The notes beneath the pieces are model-generated. The model ran no database searches, was not told the origin of the DNA, and was given only the letters and a program-made list of their open reading frames with translations. The position numbers and the translations under genes were made by a program. A stretch of DNA of 64,000 nucleotides from Shewanella sp. ANA-3. Its GTDB lineage: Bacteria; Pseudomonadota; Gammaproteobacteria; Enterobacterales; Shewanellaceae. This document shows positions 33,315-41,406 of the stretch, piece after piece; position 1 is the stretch's first letter; the number at the start of each line of letters is the position of its first letter. The stretch lies in the NCBI RefSeq assembly GCF_000203935.1, contig NC_008577.1, positions 4,898,001 through 4,962,000 on the forward strand, written 5' to 3'.

Positions 33315-36083
33315 ATGCCTACCATAGCCAATAACCCACTTGTCCTTGTGGATGGATCTTCTTATTTATATCGCGCCTATTATGCGCCTCCTCACCTGAC
33401 AAACTCAAAGGGCGAAGCTACTGGTGCTGTTTATGGCGTAGTGAATATGCTCCGCAGCTTATTAAGCCGTTATCAACCTAGCCATATCGCTGTGGTGTTC
33501 GATGCTAAAGGCAAAACCTTCCGCAATGACTTATATGAAGAATACAAGGCACATCGCCCGCCTATGCCGGATGACCTGCGCTCACAAATTGAGCCACTAC
33601 ACCGTATTATCCGTGCCTTAGGCCTGCCCTTAATCTCTATTCCTGGTGTTGAGGCGGACGATGTTATCGGCACAATCGCTCGCCAAGCGAGCCGCGAAAA
33701 CCGCGCTGTACTCATCAGCACTGGTGATAAAGACATGGCGCAGCTGGTTGATGAAAATATCACGCTGATCAACACCATGACAGATACCATTATGGGCCCT
33801 GAAGAAGTTGCGGCTAAATATGGTGTAGGTCCAGACAGAATTATCGATTTCTTAGCGCTGATGGGCGATAAGGCGGATAACATTCCCGGTTTACCTGGTG
33901 TTGGCGAAAAAACCGCATTAGCTATGCTCACGGGGGCGGGTAGTGTCGCCAATTTGCTTGCAGAGCCCGAAAAAGTAACCGAATTAGGCTTTAGGGGCGC
34001 AAAAACCATGGCGGCGAAAATCATCGACAATGCCGACATGCTAAAGCTGTCCTATGAGCTTGCCACCATTAAAACCGATGTTGAACTCGAACAAGATTGG
34101 CATGAGCTCACCGCCAAACCCGCTGACAGGGACGAACTGATCAAATGCTACGGCGAGATGGAGTTTAAACGCTGGCTTGCCGAAGTCTTAGATAATAAGG
34201 CGCCAGCGACGGTCGCAGCAAAAGCCGAAACAACAGAGACCCAAGAAGAGTCAGCGCCCAGCGTCACGATTGAAACCCAATACGATACAATTCTGACCGA
34301 AGCTCAGCTTGATGAGTGGATTGCCAAACTCAAACAAGCGCCATTAATGGCCGTAGATACCGAGACCACCAGCCTCGACTATATGGTTGCGGAATTGGTT
34401 GGCCTGTCCTTTGCTGTTGAAGCGGGTAAAGCCGCCTATCTGCCCTTAGCCCACGATTATGTTGGCGCACCTCAACAATTAGATAAGCAGACTGCACTCG
34501 AAAAACTGCGCCCCTTACTCGAAGATGCCAAGATTAAAAAAGTCGGTCAAAATCTGAAATATGACATCAGCGTATTAGCCAATGCAGGCATAAAACTCCA
34601 AGGCGTGGTATTCGACACTATGCTCGAATCCTATGTGTTTAACTCGATCGCCTCACGCCATGATATGGATGGGTTGGCGCTAAAATATCTGGGCCATAAA
34701 AATATCGCCTTTGAAGATATCGCAGGTAAAGGTGCTAAACAGCTGACCTTCAACCAAATTCCGTTGGAAACAGCTGCGCCCTATGCGGCGGAAGATGCCG
34801 ATATTACCCTACGTCTACATCAACATTTGTGGCCAAGACTCGAAAAAGAGACCGAATTAGCCTCGGTCTTTACCGATATTGAACTGCCGCTGATCCAAAT
34901 ACTGTCCGATATTGAACGCCAAGGTGTGTTTATCGATAGTATGTTGCTCGGCCAACAGAGTGATGAACTTGCCCGCAAAATCGATGAGTTAGAAACAAAA
35001 GCTTATGATATTGCAGGTGAAAAATTCAATTTAAGCTCACCAAAGCAACTACAAGTGCTGTTTTTTGAAAAGCTGGGTTATCCGGTCATCAAAAAAACCC
35101 CTAAGGGCGCCCCCTCTACCGCGGAAGAAGTACTGGTTGAGTTGGCATTGGATTTCCCTCTGCCTAAAGTGATCCTTGAACATAGAAGCCTAACCAAGCT
35201 AAAGAGTACTTACACCGACAAGCTCCCTCTAATGGTGAACGCGAAAACGGGTCGGGTACACACAAGCTACCATCAGGCCAACGCCGCAACGGGGCGTTTG
35301 TCCTCGAGCGAACCAAACCTACAGAATATTCCTATCCGCACCGAGGAAGGTCGTCGTATTCGCCAAGCCTTTATTGCGCCGCAGGGACGTAAGATTTTGG
35401 CCGCCGACTATTCGCAGATTGAATTACGCATCATGGCGCATTTATCCCAAGATGCGGGCTTACTTAAAGCCTTCGCCGAAGGTAAAGACATTCACAGAGC
35501 CACCGCCGCCGAAGTATTTGGCACCGACTTTGACAGTGTCACCTCGGAGCAGCGTCGCCGCGCCAAAGCCGTTAACTTTGGCCTTATCTATGGCATGTCC
35601 GCCTTTGGATTGGCGCGTCAGCTCGATATTCCCCGCAACGAGGCACAAACTTACATCGACACTTACTTCGCCCGCTATCCAGGCGTATTAAGGTATATGG
35701 AAGAAACACGAGCCAGTGCAGCAGAACTTGGCTATGTCTCTACGCTATTTGGGCGCCGTCTCTATTTACCTGAAATTCGCGATCGTAATGCAATGCGCCG
35801 CCAAGCAGCAGAAAGAGCCGCGATTAACGCCCCAATGCAAGGCACCGCCGCGGATATTATTAAAAAAGCCATGATCAGCATTGCCGATTGGATAAAAACC
35901 GATACCCAAGGTGAAATCGCCATGATCATGCAAGTCCACGACGAATTAGTATTCGAAGTCGATGCCGATAAAGCCGAAACACTCAAGCTCAAGGTGTGTG
36001 AACTCATGGCAAAAGCAGCCAATCTGGACGTGGAACTTCTGGCAGAAGCTGGTATTGGCGATAACTGGGATCAAGCCCACTAG
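33315..36083 (+). CDS. polA: DNA polymerase I
   Basis: A 922-residue three-domain enzyme. The 5'-3' exonuclease (about 1-290) has LVDGSSYLYRAYYA and GVEADDVIGT; the proofreading 3'-5' exonuclease (about 325-520) keeps the DTET metal motif; the polymerase (about 525-922) has motif A DYSQIELRIMAHLS, motif B RRRAKAVNFGLIYGMSAFG and motif C VHDELVFEV. All catalytic residues appear intact. It processes Okazaki fragments and fills repair gaps. The Spot 42 RNA gene lies downstream, the usual gammaproteobacterial order. Confidence 0.97.
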   Translation: MPTIANNPLVLVDGSSYLYRAYYAPPHLTNSKGEATGAVYGVVNMLRSLLSRYQPSHIAVVFDAKGKTFRNDLYEEYKAHRPPMPDDLRSQIEPLHRIIRALGLPLISIPGVEADDVIGTIARQASRENRAVLISTGDKDMAQLVDENITLINTMTDTIMGPEEVAAKYGVGPDRIIDFLALMGDKADNIPGLPGVGEKTALAMLTGAGSVANLLAEPEKVTELGFRGAKTMAAKIIDNADMLKLSYELATIKTDVELEQDWHELTAKPADRDELIKCYGEMEFKRWLAEVLDNKAPATVAAKAETTETQEESAPSVTIETQYDTILTEAQLDEWIAKLKQAPLMAVDTETTSLDYMVAELVGLSFAVEAGKAAYLPLAHDYVGAPQQLDKQTALEKLRPLLEDAKIKKVGQNLKYDISVLANAGIKLQGVVFDTMLESYVFNSIASRHDMDGLALKYLGHKNIAFEDIAGKGAKQLTFNQIPLETAAPYAAEDADITLRLHQHLWPRLEKETELASVFTDIELPLIQILSDIERQGVFIDSMLLGQQSDELARKIDELETKAYDIAGEKFNLSSPKQLQVLFFEKLGYPVIKKTPKGAPSTAEEVLVELALDFPLPKVILEHRSLTKLKSTYTDKLPLMVNAKTGRVHTSYHQANAATGRLSSSEPNLQNIPIRTEEGRRIRQAFIAPQGRKILAADYSQIELRIMAHLSQDAGLLKAFAEGKDIHRATAAEVFGTDFDSVTSEQRRRAKAVNFGLIYGMSAFGLARQLDIPRNEAQTYIDTYFARYPGVLRYMEETRASAAELGYVSTLFGRRLYLPEIRDRNAMRRQAAERAAINAPMQGTAADIIKKAMISIADWIKTDTQGEIAMIMQVHDELVFEVDADKAETLKLKVCELMAKAANLDVELLAEAGIGDNWDQAH

Positions 36084-36616
36084 CATTCAAGCTCTAGACT
36101 TGAGCTTCTAACACTCGTTGCTAACACTTACTAAGGCTCATTCTTTACAGGATGGGCCTTTATATTTGGTGCGAGTTTTCGGTACCGCAAACTCGACGCC
36201 GCAGAGAACAAGATGAGGAGAGGTTGTTTACTAAAGCGAATCCCCTGATGGCTAAACCGCCTCAAGAATGGGAAGCAGCATTTGACTCACCGCACAATGT
36301 TCTCAGTCACTAAATACAATCCCCCCTCAATTCTCGCAGCTTCAACGCCGGCATAAGCACAACCTGCTATCCGCGTGACACTCCATACAAGCCTAAACAA
36401 TCGTTCGCTGATGGATACAACCAAGAACAATCACCAAAATAGAGTAAAAACATTAAATCTGAAGAATTGATCAGTTCTGTACTAAAAATACGGTCAATTT
36501 AGCGAAATCAGTGGTTTAAATGTCTTTTGTGAAAATATCAGATCAAACACCGCTGGTTTTTTCACCTAAAACTTGAGATCTACCGCACACAATTATCACT
36601 TTTTCAAAAAAACTGT

Positions 36617-36652
36617 TTTCCATTTAGAGATAAATAGCGTATTATTCTCTGC
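36617..36652 (+). promoter_or_regulatory. Promoter of the Spot 42 RNA gene
   Basis: A -10 element TATTAT at 36640-36645 sits seven bases before the expected first RNA base (36653). The -35 (around TTTTCC, 36617) is weak. In enterobacteria spf is repressed by CRP-cAMP; I could not find a convincing full CRP site here. The rest of 36084-36616 holds no gene that I can support. Confidence 0.55.
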
Positions 36653-36758
36653 GTAGGGTACAGAGGTTAAGATGTTCTATCTTTCAGACCTTTATTTCAC
36701 TTATAGTGACGAGCCAAATTCTGGCGCCCCAGCAACTTGTTTGCTGGGGCTTTTTTTT
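36653..36758 (+). ncRNA. spf: Spot 42 small regulatory RNA
   Basis: The first part GTAGGGTACAGAGGTTAAGA and the following TTCTATCTTTCAGACC are nearly identical to E. coli Spot 42. The gene ends in a canonical terminator: stem GCCCCAGCAA (36726-36735) / TTGCTGGGGC (36741-36750) then T8. It lies between polA and engB as in E. coli. Spot 42 is an Hfq-dependent base-pairing RNA that represses secondary carbon-use genes; the target set in this organism is not known to me. The length is about 106 nucleotides. Confidence 0.95.
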
Positions 36759-36852
36759 GCTCTTTTTTCGGCGTTGGGATGATTTCAACAAAGGCGAGTA
36801 AATTTTAGAGTATTTACTTTAATAAAAGGTAAATTCGATGTATGCTGTCTTC

Positions 36853-36962
36853 ATTGAGAACCATTGAAGGTAATTTGATGGTGCTTGAGTCTTGTTGAAT
36901 TTAGCTTCTCCCCAAAAGAGCTAAAATTTTGGCCGGTGACTAATGTTATCGGCTATTTTTTT
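36853..36962 (+). ncRNA. Candidate small RNA downstream of Spot 42
   Basis: Between spf and engB, two stacked hairpins end in a U-tract. The first is TTTAGCT (36900-36906) / AGCTAAA (36919-36925). The second is a 9-bp stem with two G-U pairs, GCCGGTGAC (36932-36940) / GTTATCGGC (36945-36953), followed by ATTTTTTT. A -10-like TATGCT lies at 36841-36846. No reading frame explains it, and the gene to the right is on the other strand. A small RNA downstream of spf is known in Vibrionaceae (VSsrna24); homology is not claimed. Confidence 0.4.
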
Positions 36963-37060
36963 GCCCCAAATTTACGGGGTGAAATAGATGTTTTATAAGG
37001 GGATATTGCAGAAAGAAATGGCCGAATGCACTCAAGGCATCCGACCATAAAGCAAAAGAC

Positions 37061-37720
37061 TTACTCGGCGTCGTCTTGGTTTTCTAACTCATCGGCCAAC
37101 CATTGCGGATGACACCATTCATTTAGAATACTCAGCACTTTAGGTTTGCCCGTGCCTTTGAGCGCAGAAAAAGGCTCAACCTGTACCCAATCACCAAATT
37201 CAACCAGCGCTTTACGCACTTCGTTCACGGTTTTCATCTTCGCGCTTTGCGCCAATTTATCGGACTTAGTCAGTAATGCGAGTACTGGAATTTCACTCGC
37301 AACCGCCCATTCGATCATCTGCATATCCAAATCTTTCAACGGATGACGAATATCCATCAATACCACAACGCCACTTAAGCACGCACGCTTCTGCAAATAT
37401 TCGCCGAGGGATTGTTGCCACTTTAATTTCATGGCTAAAGGCACTTGGGCAAAGCCGTAACCCGGTAAATCGACTAATCGGCGCTGCGCATCGAGTTCAA
37501 ATACGTTAATTAGCTGAGTTCGCCCCGGGGTTTTACTGGTACGCGCTAAGTTTTTCTGCTCAGTTAATGCATTGAGCGCACTCGATTTTCCGGCATTGGA
37601 GCGACCAGCAAAAGCAATCTCAACACCAACGTCGCCGGGCAGATATTGATCCAAATGTGCAATGTCAGGTGCACTGATTAAAAACTTCGCCCTGCGAAAA
37701 TCTATATGAGATTCAGTCAC
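37061..37720 (-). CDS. engB: Ribosome biogenesis GTP-binding protein EngB/YsxC (YihA)
   Basis: A 219-residue TRAFAC-class GTPase. G1 is GRSNAGKSS at about residues 40-48, G2 is in KTPGRTQLINVF, G3 is DLPGYG and G4 is TKSDK. It assists 50S subunit assembly and is usually essential. The gene is in the conserved place beside polA/spf and divergent from the cytochrome c4 gene. The C-terminus has a short acidic tail (ENQDDAE). Confidence 0.95.
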   Translation of the reverse strand: MTESHIDFRRAKFLISAPDIAHLDQYLPGDVGVEIAFAGRSNAGKSSALNALTEQKNLARTSKTPGRTQLINVFELDAQRRLVDLPGYGFAQVPLAMKLKWQQSLGEYLQKRACLSGVVVLMDIRHPLKDLDMQMIEWAVASEIPVLALLTKSDKLAQSAKMKTVNEVRKALVEFGDWVQVEPFSALKGTGKPKVLSILNEWCHPQWLADELENQDDAE

Positions 37721-37889
37721 TATTTACTCCAATATATTTACTGCGCAATACCATAATTTATGAAGAATTGCTTACTTTTCCACGTTTTCGTGTAAAATAT
37801 TACCCCGATCACATTAAACATATTTTACCACGCTTGCGGGTCACCCTAGTAAGCTCAGGATAATAATCTTAACCAGAAGTTGGAACGCC

Positions 37890-38513
37890 ATGAAAAAGTT
37901 AGCTCTTGCGCTGTCTGTTGTAGTTGCCGCCATATCTTCACCTGCGATTGCTGAAGGTAATGCTGAAGCGGGAAAAACTAAAATTATCGTTTGTTCTGCA
38001 TGTCACGGCATGGACGGTAACAGTATGATCGATATGTACCCTAAGCTTGCGGGCCAACACGCCACATACCTCCAAAAGCAACTACATGATTTCCGTAGTG
38101 CGGCGCAATCTGGCGGTAAAGATGGTCGTATGGATCCTATCATGAGTGGTATGGCAATGCCTCTAAGCGATCAAGATATTCTTGATATCAGCGCTTATTT
38201 CTCTAGCCAAGCAATCCAAGTTGCTGAAGCGAAAGATGTTCCTGAGCTAGGTGCAAAACTTTACAAAGGTGGCGATGTATCACGCGGCATCACAGCTTGT
38301 ATGGCATGTCATGGTCCAGATGCTAAAGGTGCTGAATCAGCAGGTTTCCCTGCATTAGCCGGTCAACACGCTAACTACATCAAGATCCAACTGACTAAGT
38401 TCCGTGATGCAGGTCGCCACAACGACCTCAACGGCATGATGCAAGATGTCGCGAAAAAGTTAAGCGACAGTGATATCGAAGCATTATCTAAGTACATTGC
38501 TAGCCTGAAATAG
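37890..38513 (+). CDS. Cytochrome c4 (di-heme, periplasmic)
   Basis: A 207-residue periplasmic protein. The signal peptide spans residues 1-21 (cleavage after AIAEG). Two class-I cytochrome c domains follow, each with a heme site: CSACH at about residue 34 and CMACH at about residue 133, with axial methionines likely in PIMSGMAMPLS and NGMMQDVAKKL. It carries electrons to terminal oxidases such as cbb3 and to other periplasmic partners. The neighbour engB is the usual one in this class of bacteria. Confidence 0.94.
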   Translation: MKKLALALSVVVAAISSPAIAEGNAEAGKTKIIVCSACHGMDGNSMIDMYPKLAGQHATYLQKQLHDFRSAAQSGGKDGRMDPIMSGMAMPLSDQDILDISAYFSSQAIQVAEAKDVPELGAKLYKGGDVSRGITACMACHGPDAKGAESAGFPALAGQHANYIKIQLTKFRDAGRHNDLNGMMQDVAKKLSDSDIEALSKYIASLK

Positions 38514-38520
38514 GTTTTAG

Positions 38521-38556
38521 CGATAAAAAAGGGTGCACTGTCACCCTTTTTTATCG
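38521..38556. terminator. Terminator after the cytochrome c4 gene
   Basis: A perfect 15-bp inverted repeat, 38521-38535 / 38542-38556, pairs GGGTG with CACCC and flanking A6/T6 tracts around loop CACTGT. It works on both strands. Confidence 0.85.
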
Positions 38557-38562
38557 CCGCAA

Positions 38563-38632
38563 AGTTTACGTTAACGTAAACTGATAAAGATTCATGCTTG
38601 ACATAGATCACAGATTTGGGTTTAATAAGCCC
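38563..38632 (+). promoter_or_regulatory. Palindrome plus sigma-70 promoter upstream of the CsrB-like RNA
   Basis: AGTTTACGTTAACGTAAACT (38563-38582) is a perfect 20-bp palindrome. Sixteen bases after it comes TTGACA (38598-38603), a 17-base spacer and TTTAAT (38621-38626), a good sigma-70 promoter pointing right. A second -10 candidate TATAAT is at 38693-38698. The promoter may serve the CsrB-like RNA, though this would give it a long 5' part without GGA motifs. Confidence 0.5.
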
Positions 38633-38864
38633 CGTACCGAGATAAACCCATCTGTTTGTACAAATAAATTAATAATAACTTGCAGATTTCGGTATAATTA
38701 ACATTCAAGATATAAGAATAAAGACTCTCAATAACAATAATATAACTAAGACCACTCTCTAATAATAATAAGAGCAGTGATTTCGCCTTGAAATCCCGGT
38801 CAGTACATTTTTGTAAGGGATGGCCGATAACGCCAATTTGCGATAAGCAAATCGCCTTACACTC

Positions 38865-39239
38865 AGGGTAACTTGCCCCATCAGGACACAGTTTGAATGA
38901 TTCAAACTGTAGCAAAGGAAGCTAATAGCTTTGGATGCACTGGCTGGAAGCTTGTTATCACTGGAAGGTACTTCAAGCAACATGGATGGTTAACTTAACG
39001 TCATTGATGACGCTGTAATAAAGATGTGTCTTGAGACCATCTACGGAAACTGTGGTCTGGATGGCAACAGAAACTAATTAAGTGTCTGGAAGACCGATAA
39101 CTAAAATGATGCAGGGAAAGCAGTAAAAAAAAGAAGGATACCGACCGGGAAAGTCGCATAGCAAGTAAGGATACTTGGAATCAGAATAGGGTGCAAAATG
39201 CACCGTTTGTAAGGCGGCAGTTTAACTGCCGCCTTTTTT
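38865..39239 (+). ncRNA. csrB: CsrB/RsmZ-family regulatory RNA
   Basis: There is no coding frame on either strand, but about 14 GGA motifs occur in 375 bases, many as AGGA, TGGA or GGGA in predicted hairpin loops (for example near 38882, 38916, 38931, 38944, 38961, 38982, 39043, 39058, 39087, 39113, 39135, 39146, 39168 and 39176). The segment ends with a strong terminator, GGCGGCAG (39213-39220) / CTGCCGCC (39226-39233) then T6. This is the pattern of CsrB-type RNAs that sequester the translational regulator CsrA. The 5' end is uncertain (38633, 38705 or about 38865). A TGTAAG half-site, as used by the UvrY/GacA regulator, is at 38812-38817, with its inverted partner CTTACA at 38856-38861. 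Confidence 0.8.
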
Positions 39240-39336
39240 CTTTGTGATTCTCCACCAGCATACATCCAGCACCGAAAGTGCACTTCCGCAATATAATTGT
39301 TACAATCAAGACCTTAATACTTTTCTAGTTGACTCA

Positions 39337-39975
39337 ATGCGCAGATGTTCCCTTTGTCATAGCACGCAAACACTGTTGCTCCTTCAGGACAAGAAACGGT
39401 GTTTTTATGTTTGCCAGACATGCGGGCTCACCTTTGCTGACGCAAACAGTCATCTTCCTCCCGCGGCAGAAAAACAGCGTTATGGTCGTTCGCGAATTGC
39501 CGCCAAACAGCGCCAACTCTCGCAATTTATTCTACCGCTACTGACACAAATACAATTGCAGCAGAAAGGGAGCCTCACGGGCTTAAATTTTGGACGCGTG
39601 TTAGATCAAACCAGTCTGGCGACCATTGAATCGGCGGGACACACTTTCAAGCAGTATGATCCTTTCTTCGCACCAGACCACGAAACGCTTAAGCAAGAAT
39701 ATGATTTTATTTGTTGCTACCGAGTCTTTGAGCATTTTCAGCACCCCAGTAGAGAATGGAGTTTACTGACCCGTTTACTCAAATCGGGCGGCTGGTTAGC
39801 GATTAGCACACCCTTATTAATTGATTTAGAAGGGTTTGCTAAGTGGCATTATAAAAACAATCTCACTCACGTGAGTTTTTACCAAAGACAAACCTTTGAA
39901 TACCTAGCGAGTAATAGCGATTTTGAACTATTATTTGCCGCGAAAGACCTCGTTTTGATGCAAAAAACATCATAA
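39337..39975 (+). CDS. SAM-methyltransferase-like protein with N-terminal zinc ribbon
   Basis: A 212-residue protein. Residues 1-40 contain two Cys pairs (CSLC and CQTC), a probable zinc ribbon. The rest resembles class I methyltransferases (YDFICCYRVFEHFQHPSREW, then LLKSGGWLAIST). The SAM-binding glycine loop, normally D-x-G-x-G-x-G, reads LNFGRVLDQTS here, so cofactor binding is doubtful. The start at 39337 lies just before the first zinc-ligand Cys. An upstream in-frame ATG at 39244 would sit five bases after the CsrB-like terminator. Its substrate is unknown. Confidence 0.75.
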   Translation: MRRCSLCHSTQTLLLLQDKKRCFYVCQTCGLTFADANSHLPPAAEKQRYGRSRIAAKQRQLSQFILPLLTQIQLQQKGSLTGLNFGRVLDQTSLATIESAGHTFKQYDPFFAPDHETLKQEYDFICCYRVFEHFQHPSREWSLLTRLLKSGGWLAISTPLLIDLEGFAKWHYKNNLTHVSFYQRQTFEYLASNSDFELLFAAKDLVLMQKTS

Positions 39976-40057
39976 TCTGGTATAACAGCCGACCGAATTT
40001 AGTACCGAGTCGATCCCGTATCGGCTAGGCCACACGTTGTAAACAATTGAGAAAATC

Positions 40058-40612
40058 ATGTCTCGTAGCAAGAAAACACGCAAGGGCGGCGAGAATAGCC
40101 CTAAATTACAGCCAAGAGTGAAAAAGCAGGACCGTGCAGAAGTCACTGGCAAGCGCGCCGAAAAGGGCAACAAGTCTGGCAGTCGTCATAATGAGGCGCT
40201 GATCCAGGCTCAAGCACCACAGAAAAAGGCTGCACAGAAGAAAGATCCTCGCCATGGCAGCAAAAAGCCTGTGGCATTGGCTTTACCAACTGCAACAGAA
40301 AAACCTGCCACACCAAAGGTTAAGCAACCCAAGTTAACCGACGAGCAAAAACTGTTGAAGTTAGAAGAAGATCCAAGACTGAACCAGTTACTCGATATGC
40401 TGGAAGAAGGCCGTAACTTAAGCAATGACGACCAACAATGGTTAGATCAGCAGCTGAACAAGATTGAAGCCCTGATGATTAAACTGGGTATCAGCGATGA
40501 GTTAGAAGATGAAGCGCCAGCGAAAAAATCTAAAGTCGATTCAGATGATGACCTGTTCGATCGCTTTGAATCCGGTGCCGACCTACTAAAAGATTATCAA
40601 GATAAGTTTTAA
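40058..40612 (+). CDS. yihI: Der GTPase-activating protein YihI
   Basis: A 184-residue cytoplasmic protein. The N-terminal half is strongly basic (SRSKKTRKGG onwards, rich in Lys, Ala and Gln); the C-terminal half is acidic and helical (KLLKLEEDPRLNQLLDMLEE ... WLDQQLNKIEALM). This is the YihI architecture. In E. coli it stimulates the GTPase Der during 50S ribosome assembly. Followed by a terminator-like hairpin and then a DUF2489 gene, as in E. coli-like arrangements near hemN. Confidence 0.9.
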   Translation: MSRSKKTRKGGENSPKLQPRVKKQDRAEVTGKRAEKGNKSGSRHNEALIQAQAPQKKAAQKKDPRHGSKKPVALALPTATEKPATPKVKQPKLTDEQKLLKLEEDPRLNQLLDMLEEGRNLSNDDQQWLDQQLNKIEALMIKLGISDELEDEAPAKKSKVDSDDDLFDRFESGADLLKDYQDKF

Positions 40613-40624
40613 ATCTTAGAATAT

Positions 40625-40660
40625 GCATAAAAACAAAGCGCTCAGCCTTTGTTTTTATGC
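40625..40660. terminator. Hairpin between yihI and the DUF2489 gene
   Basis: GCATAAAAACAAAG (40625-40638) and CTTTGTTTTTATGC (40647-40660) form a perfect 14-bp stem. The internal T5 tract could allow termination. The AAGGAG for the next gene follows 11 bases later. Confidence 0.6.
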
Positions 40661-40680
40661 AGTCTAAACAAGGAGTTTAC

Positions 40681-41148
40681 GTGTCAACCACTCTTATCCT
40701 GCTTGGTTTTATCATCATTGTTGCCCTCAGTAGTTACGCCACTTTCTTACTCCTCAAGCTCAAGCAACAGAAACAACGCCAACAGGCGCTCACTGCCGAA
40801 CGTGAAGCGGCGGCTAACGCGAAGCGCGCCCAAGTACTAGAAGATATTCGTTATATCGCCACCGCCATGATTGACGACCGCTGCGAAATCTCTGAAGGTG
40901 TGGTGAGGATTGGCCGTTTATTTGAAATTTTATCCTTAAGCGAGCGCGTGGCACCTGAGTTCCCGGCATTCTTCCAACACTTTGAGCTGATTAAAGATCA
41001 CCCGATTATGGAAGCTCGCCAAGCCCTGCCAAAGCAAGAACGGATGAAGCTCGATTTTGTCCGCATGAAATCTGAAGCTGAACTGGCCGAAGGTATTACC
41101 GCCGATGCCAAAAAGCTCTCAAATTATCAATTAAAAGCCCCACATTAA
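40681..41148 (+). CDS. DUF2489 family membrane-anchored protein
   Basis: A 155-residue protein with one N-terminal hydrophobic segment (about 3-26, TLILLGFIIIVALSSYATFLL), then a charged coiled-coil-like stretch rich in Lys, Gln and Arg, and a helical domain (ILEDIRYIATAMIDDRCEIS-like region). It matches the DUF2489 family often located between yihI and hemN; no function is known. The GTG at 40681 is chosen because AAGGAG lies seven bases upstream, rather than an ATG at 40657 inside the preceding hairpin. Confidence 0.85.
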   Translation: MSTTLILLGFIIIVALSSYATFLLLKLKQQKQRQQALTAEREAAANAKRAQVLEDIRYIATAMIDDRCEISEGVVRIGRLFEILSLSERVAPEFPAFFQHFELIKDHPIMEARQALPKQERMKLDFVRMKSEAELAEGITADAKKLSNYQLKAPH

Positions 41149-41162
41149 GCTGACAACATTAA

Positions 41163-41190
41163 CCTCAAGGCCAAAACCTTGGCTTTGAGG
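41163..41190 (+). terminator. Hairpin after the DUF2489 gene
   Basis: CCTCAAGGCCAA (41163-41174) pairs with TTGGCTTTGAGG (41179-41190) with one G-U pair and loop AACC. A T-run is missing, so the function is unsure. Confidence 0.45.
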
Positions 41191-41406
41191 CCCAATCGCT
41201 CCCGCATTTCTTTTCCCACACAGAGTACGGCTTCACGTGAGCCTGTGCACAAAACCTCCAAAAAACAACAGACATTAGCTCCTTTTTCATAGATATTGCG
41301 TAACTTCTAAAAGGACAGACATCATTTTTACAACCTAGATCAAGGTTATTTGGCTAAGAACCTTGCATACTTCGCTTGTTGCTAATTTACCCTCGGAGGA
41401 CACGCC

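Noticed and set aside
36515..36616. CRP binding site for Spot 42
   Set aside because: TGTGAAAATATCAGAT and TTGAGATCTACCGCACA resemble parts of the consensus, but each matches only one half well or has wrong spacing.
38622..38983. Minus-strand open frames over the CsrB-like region (about 60-100 codons)
   Set aside because: No ribosome site, no recognisable sequence, and the DNA shows the RNA-type GGA pattern and a terminator on the plus strand.
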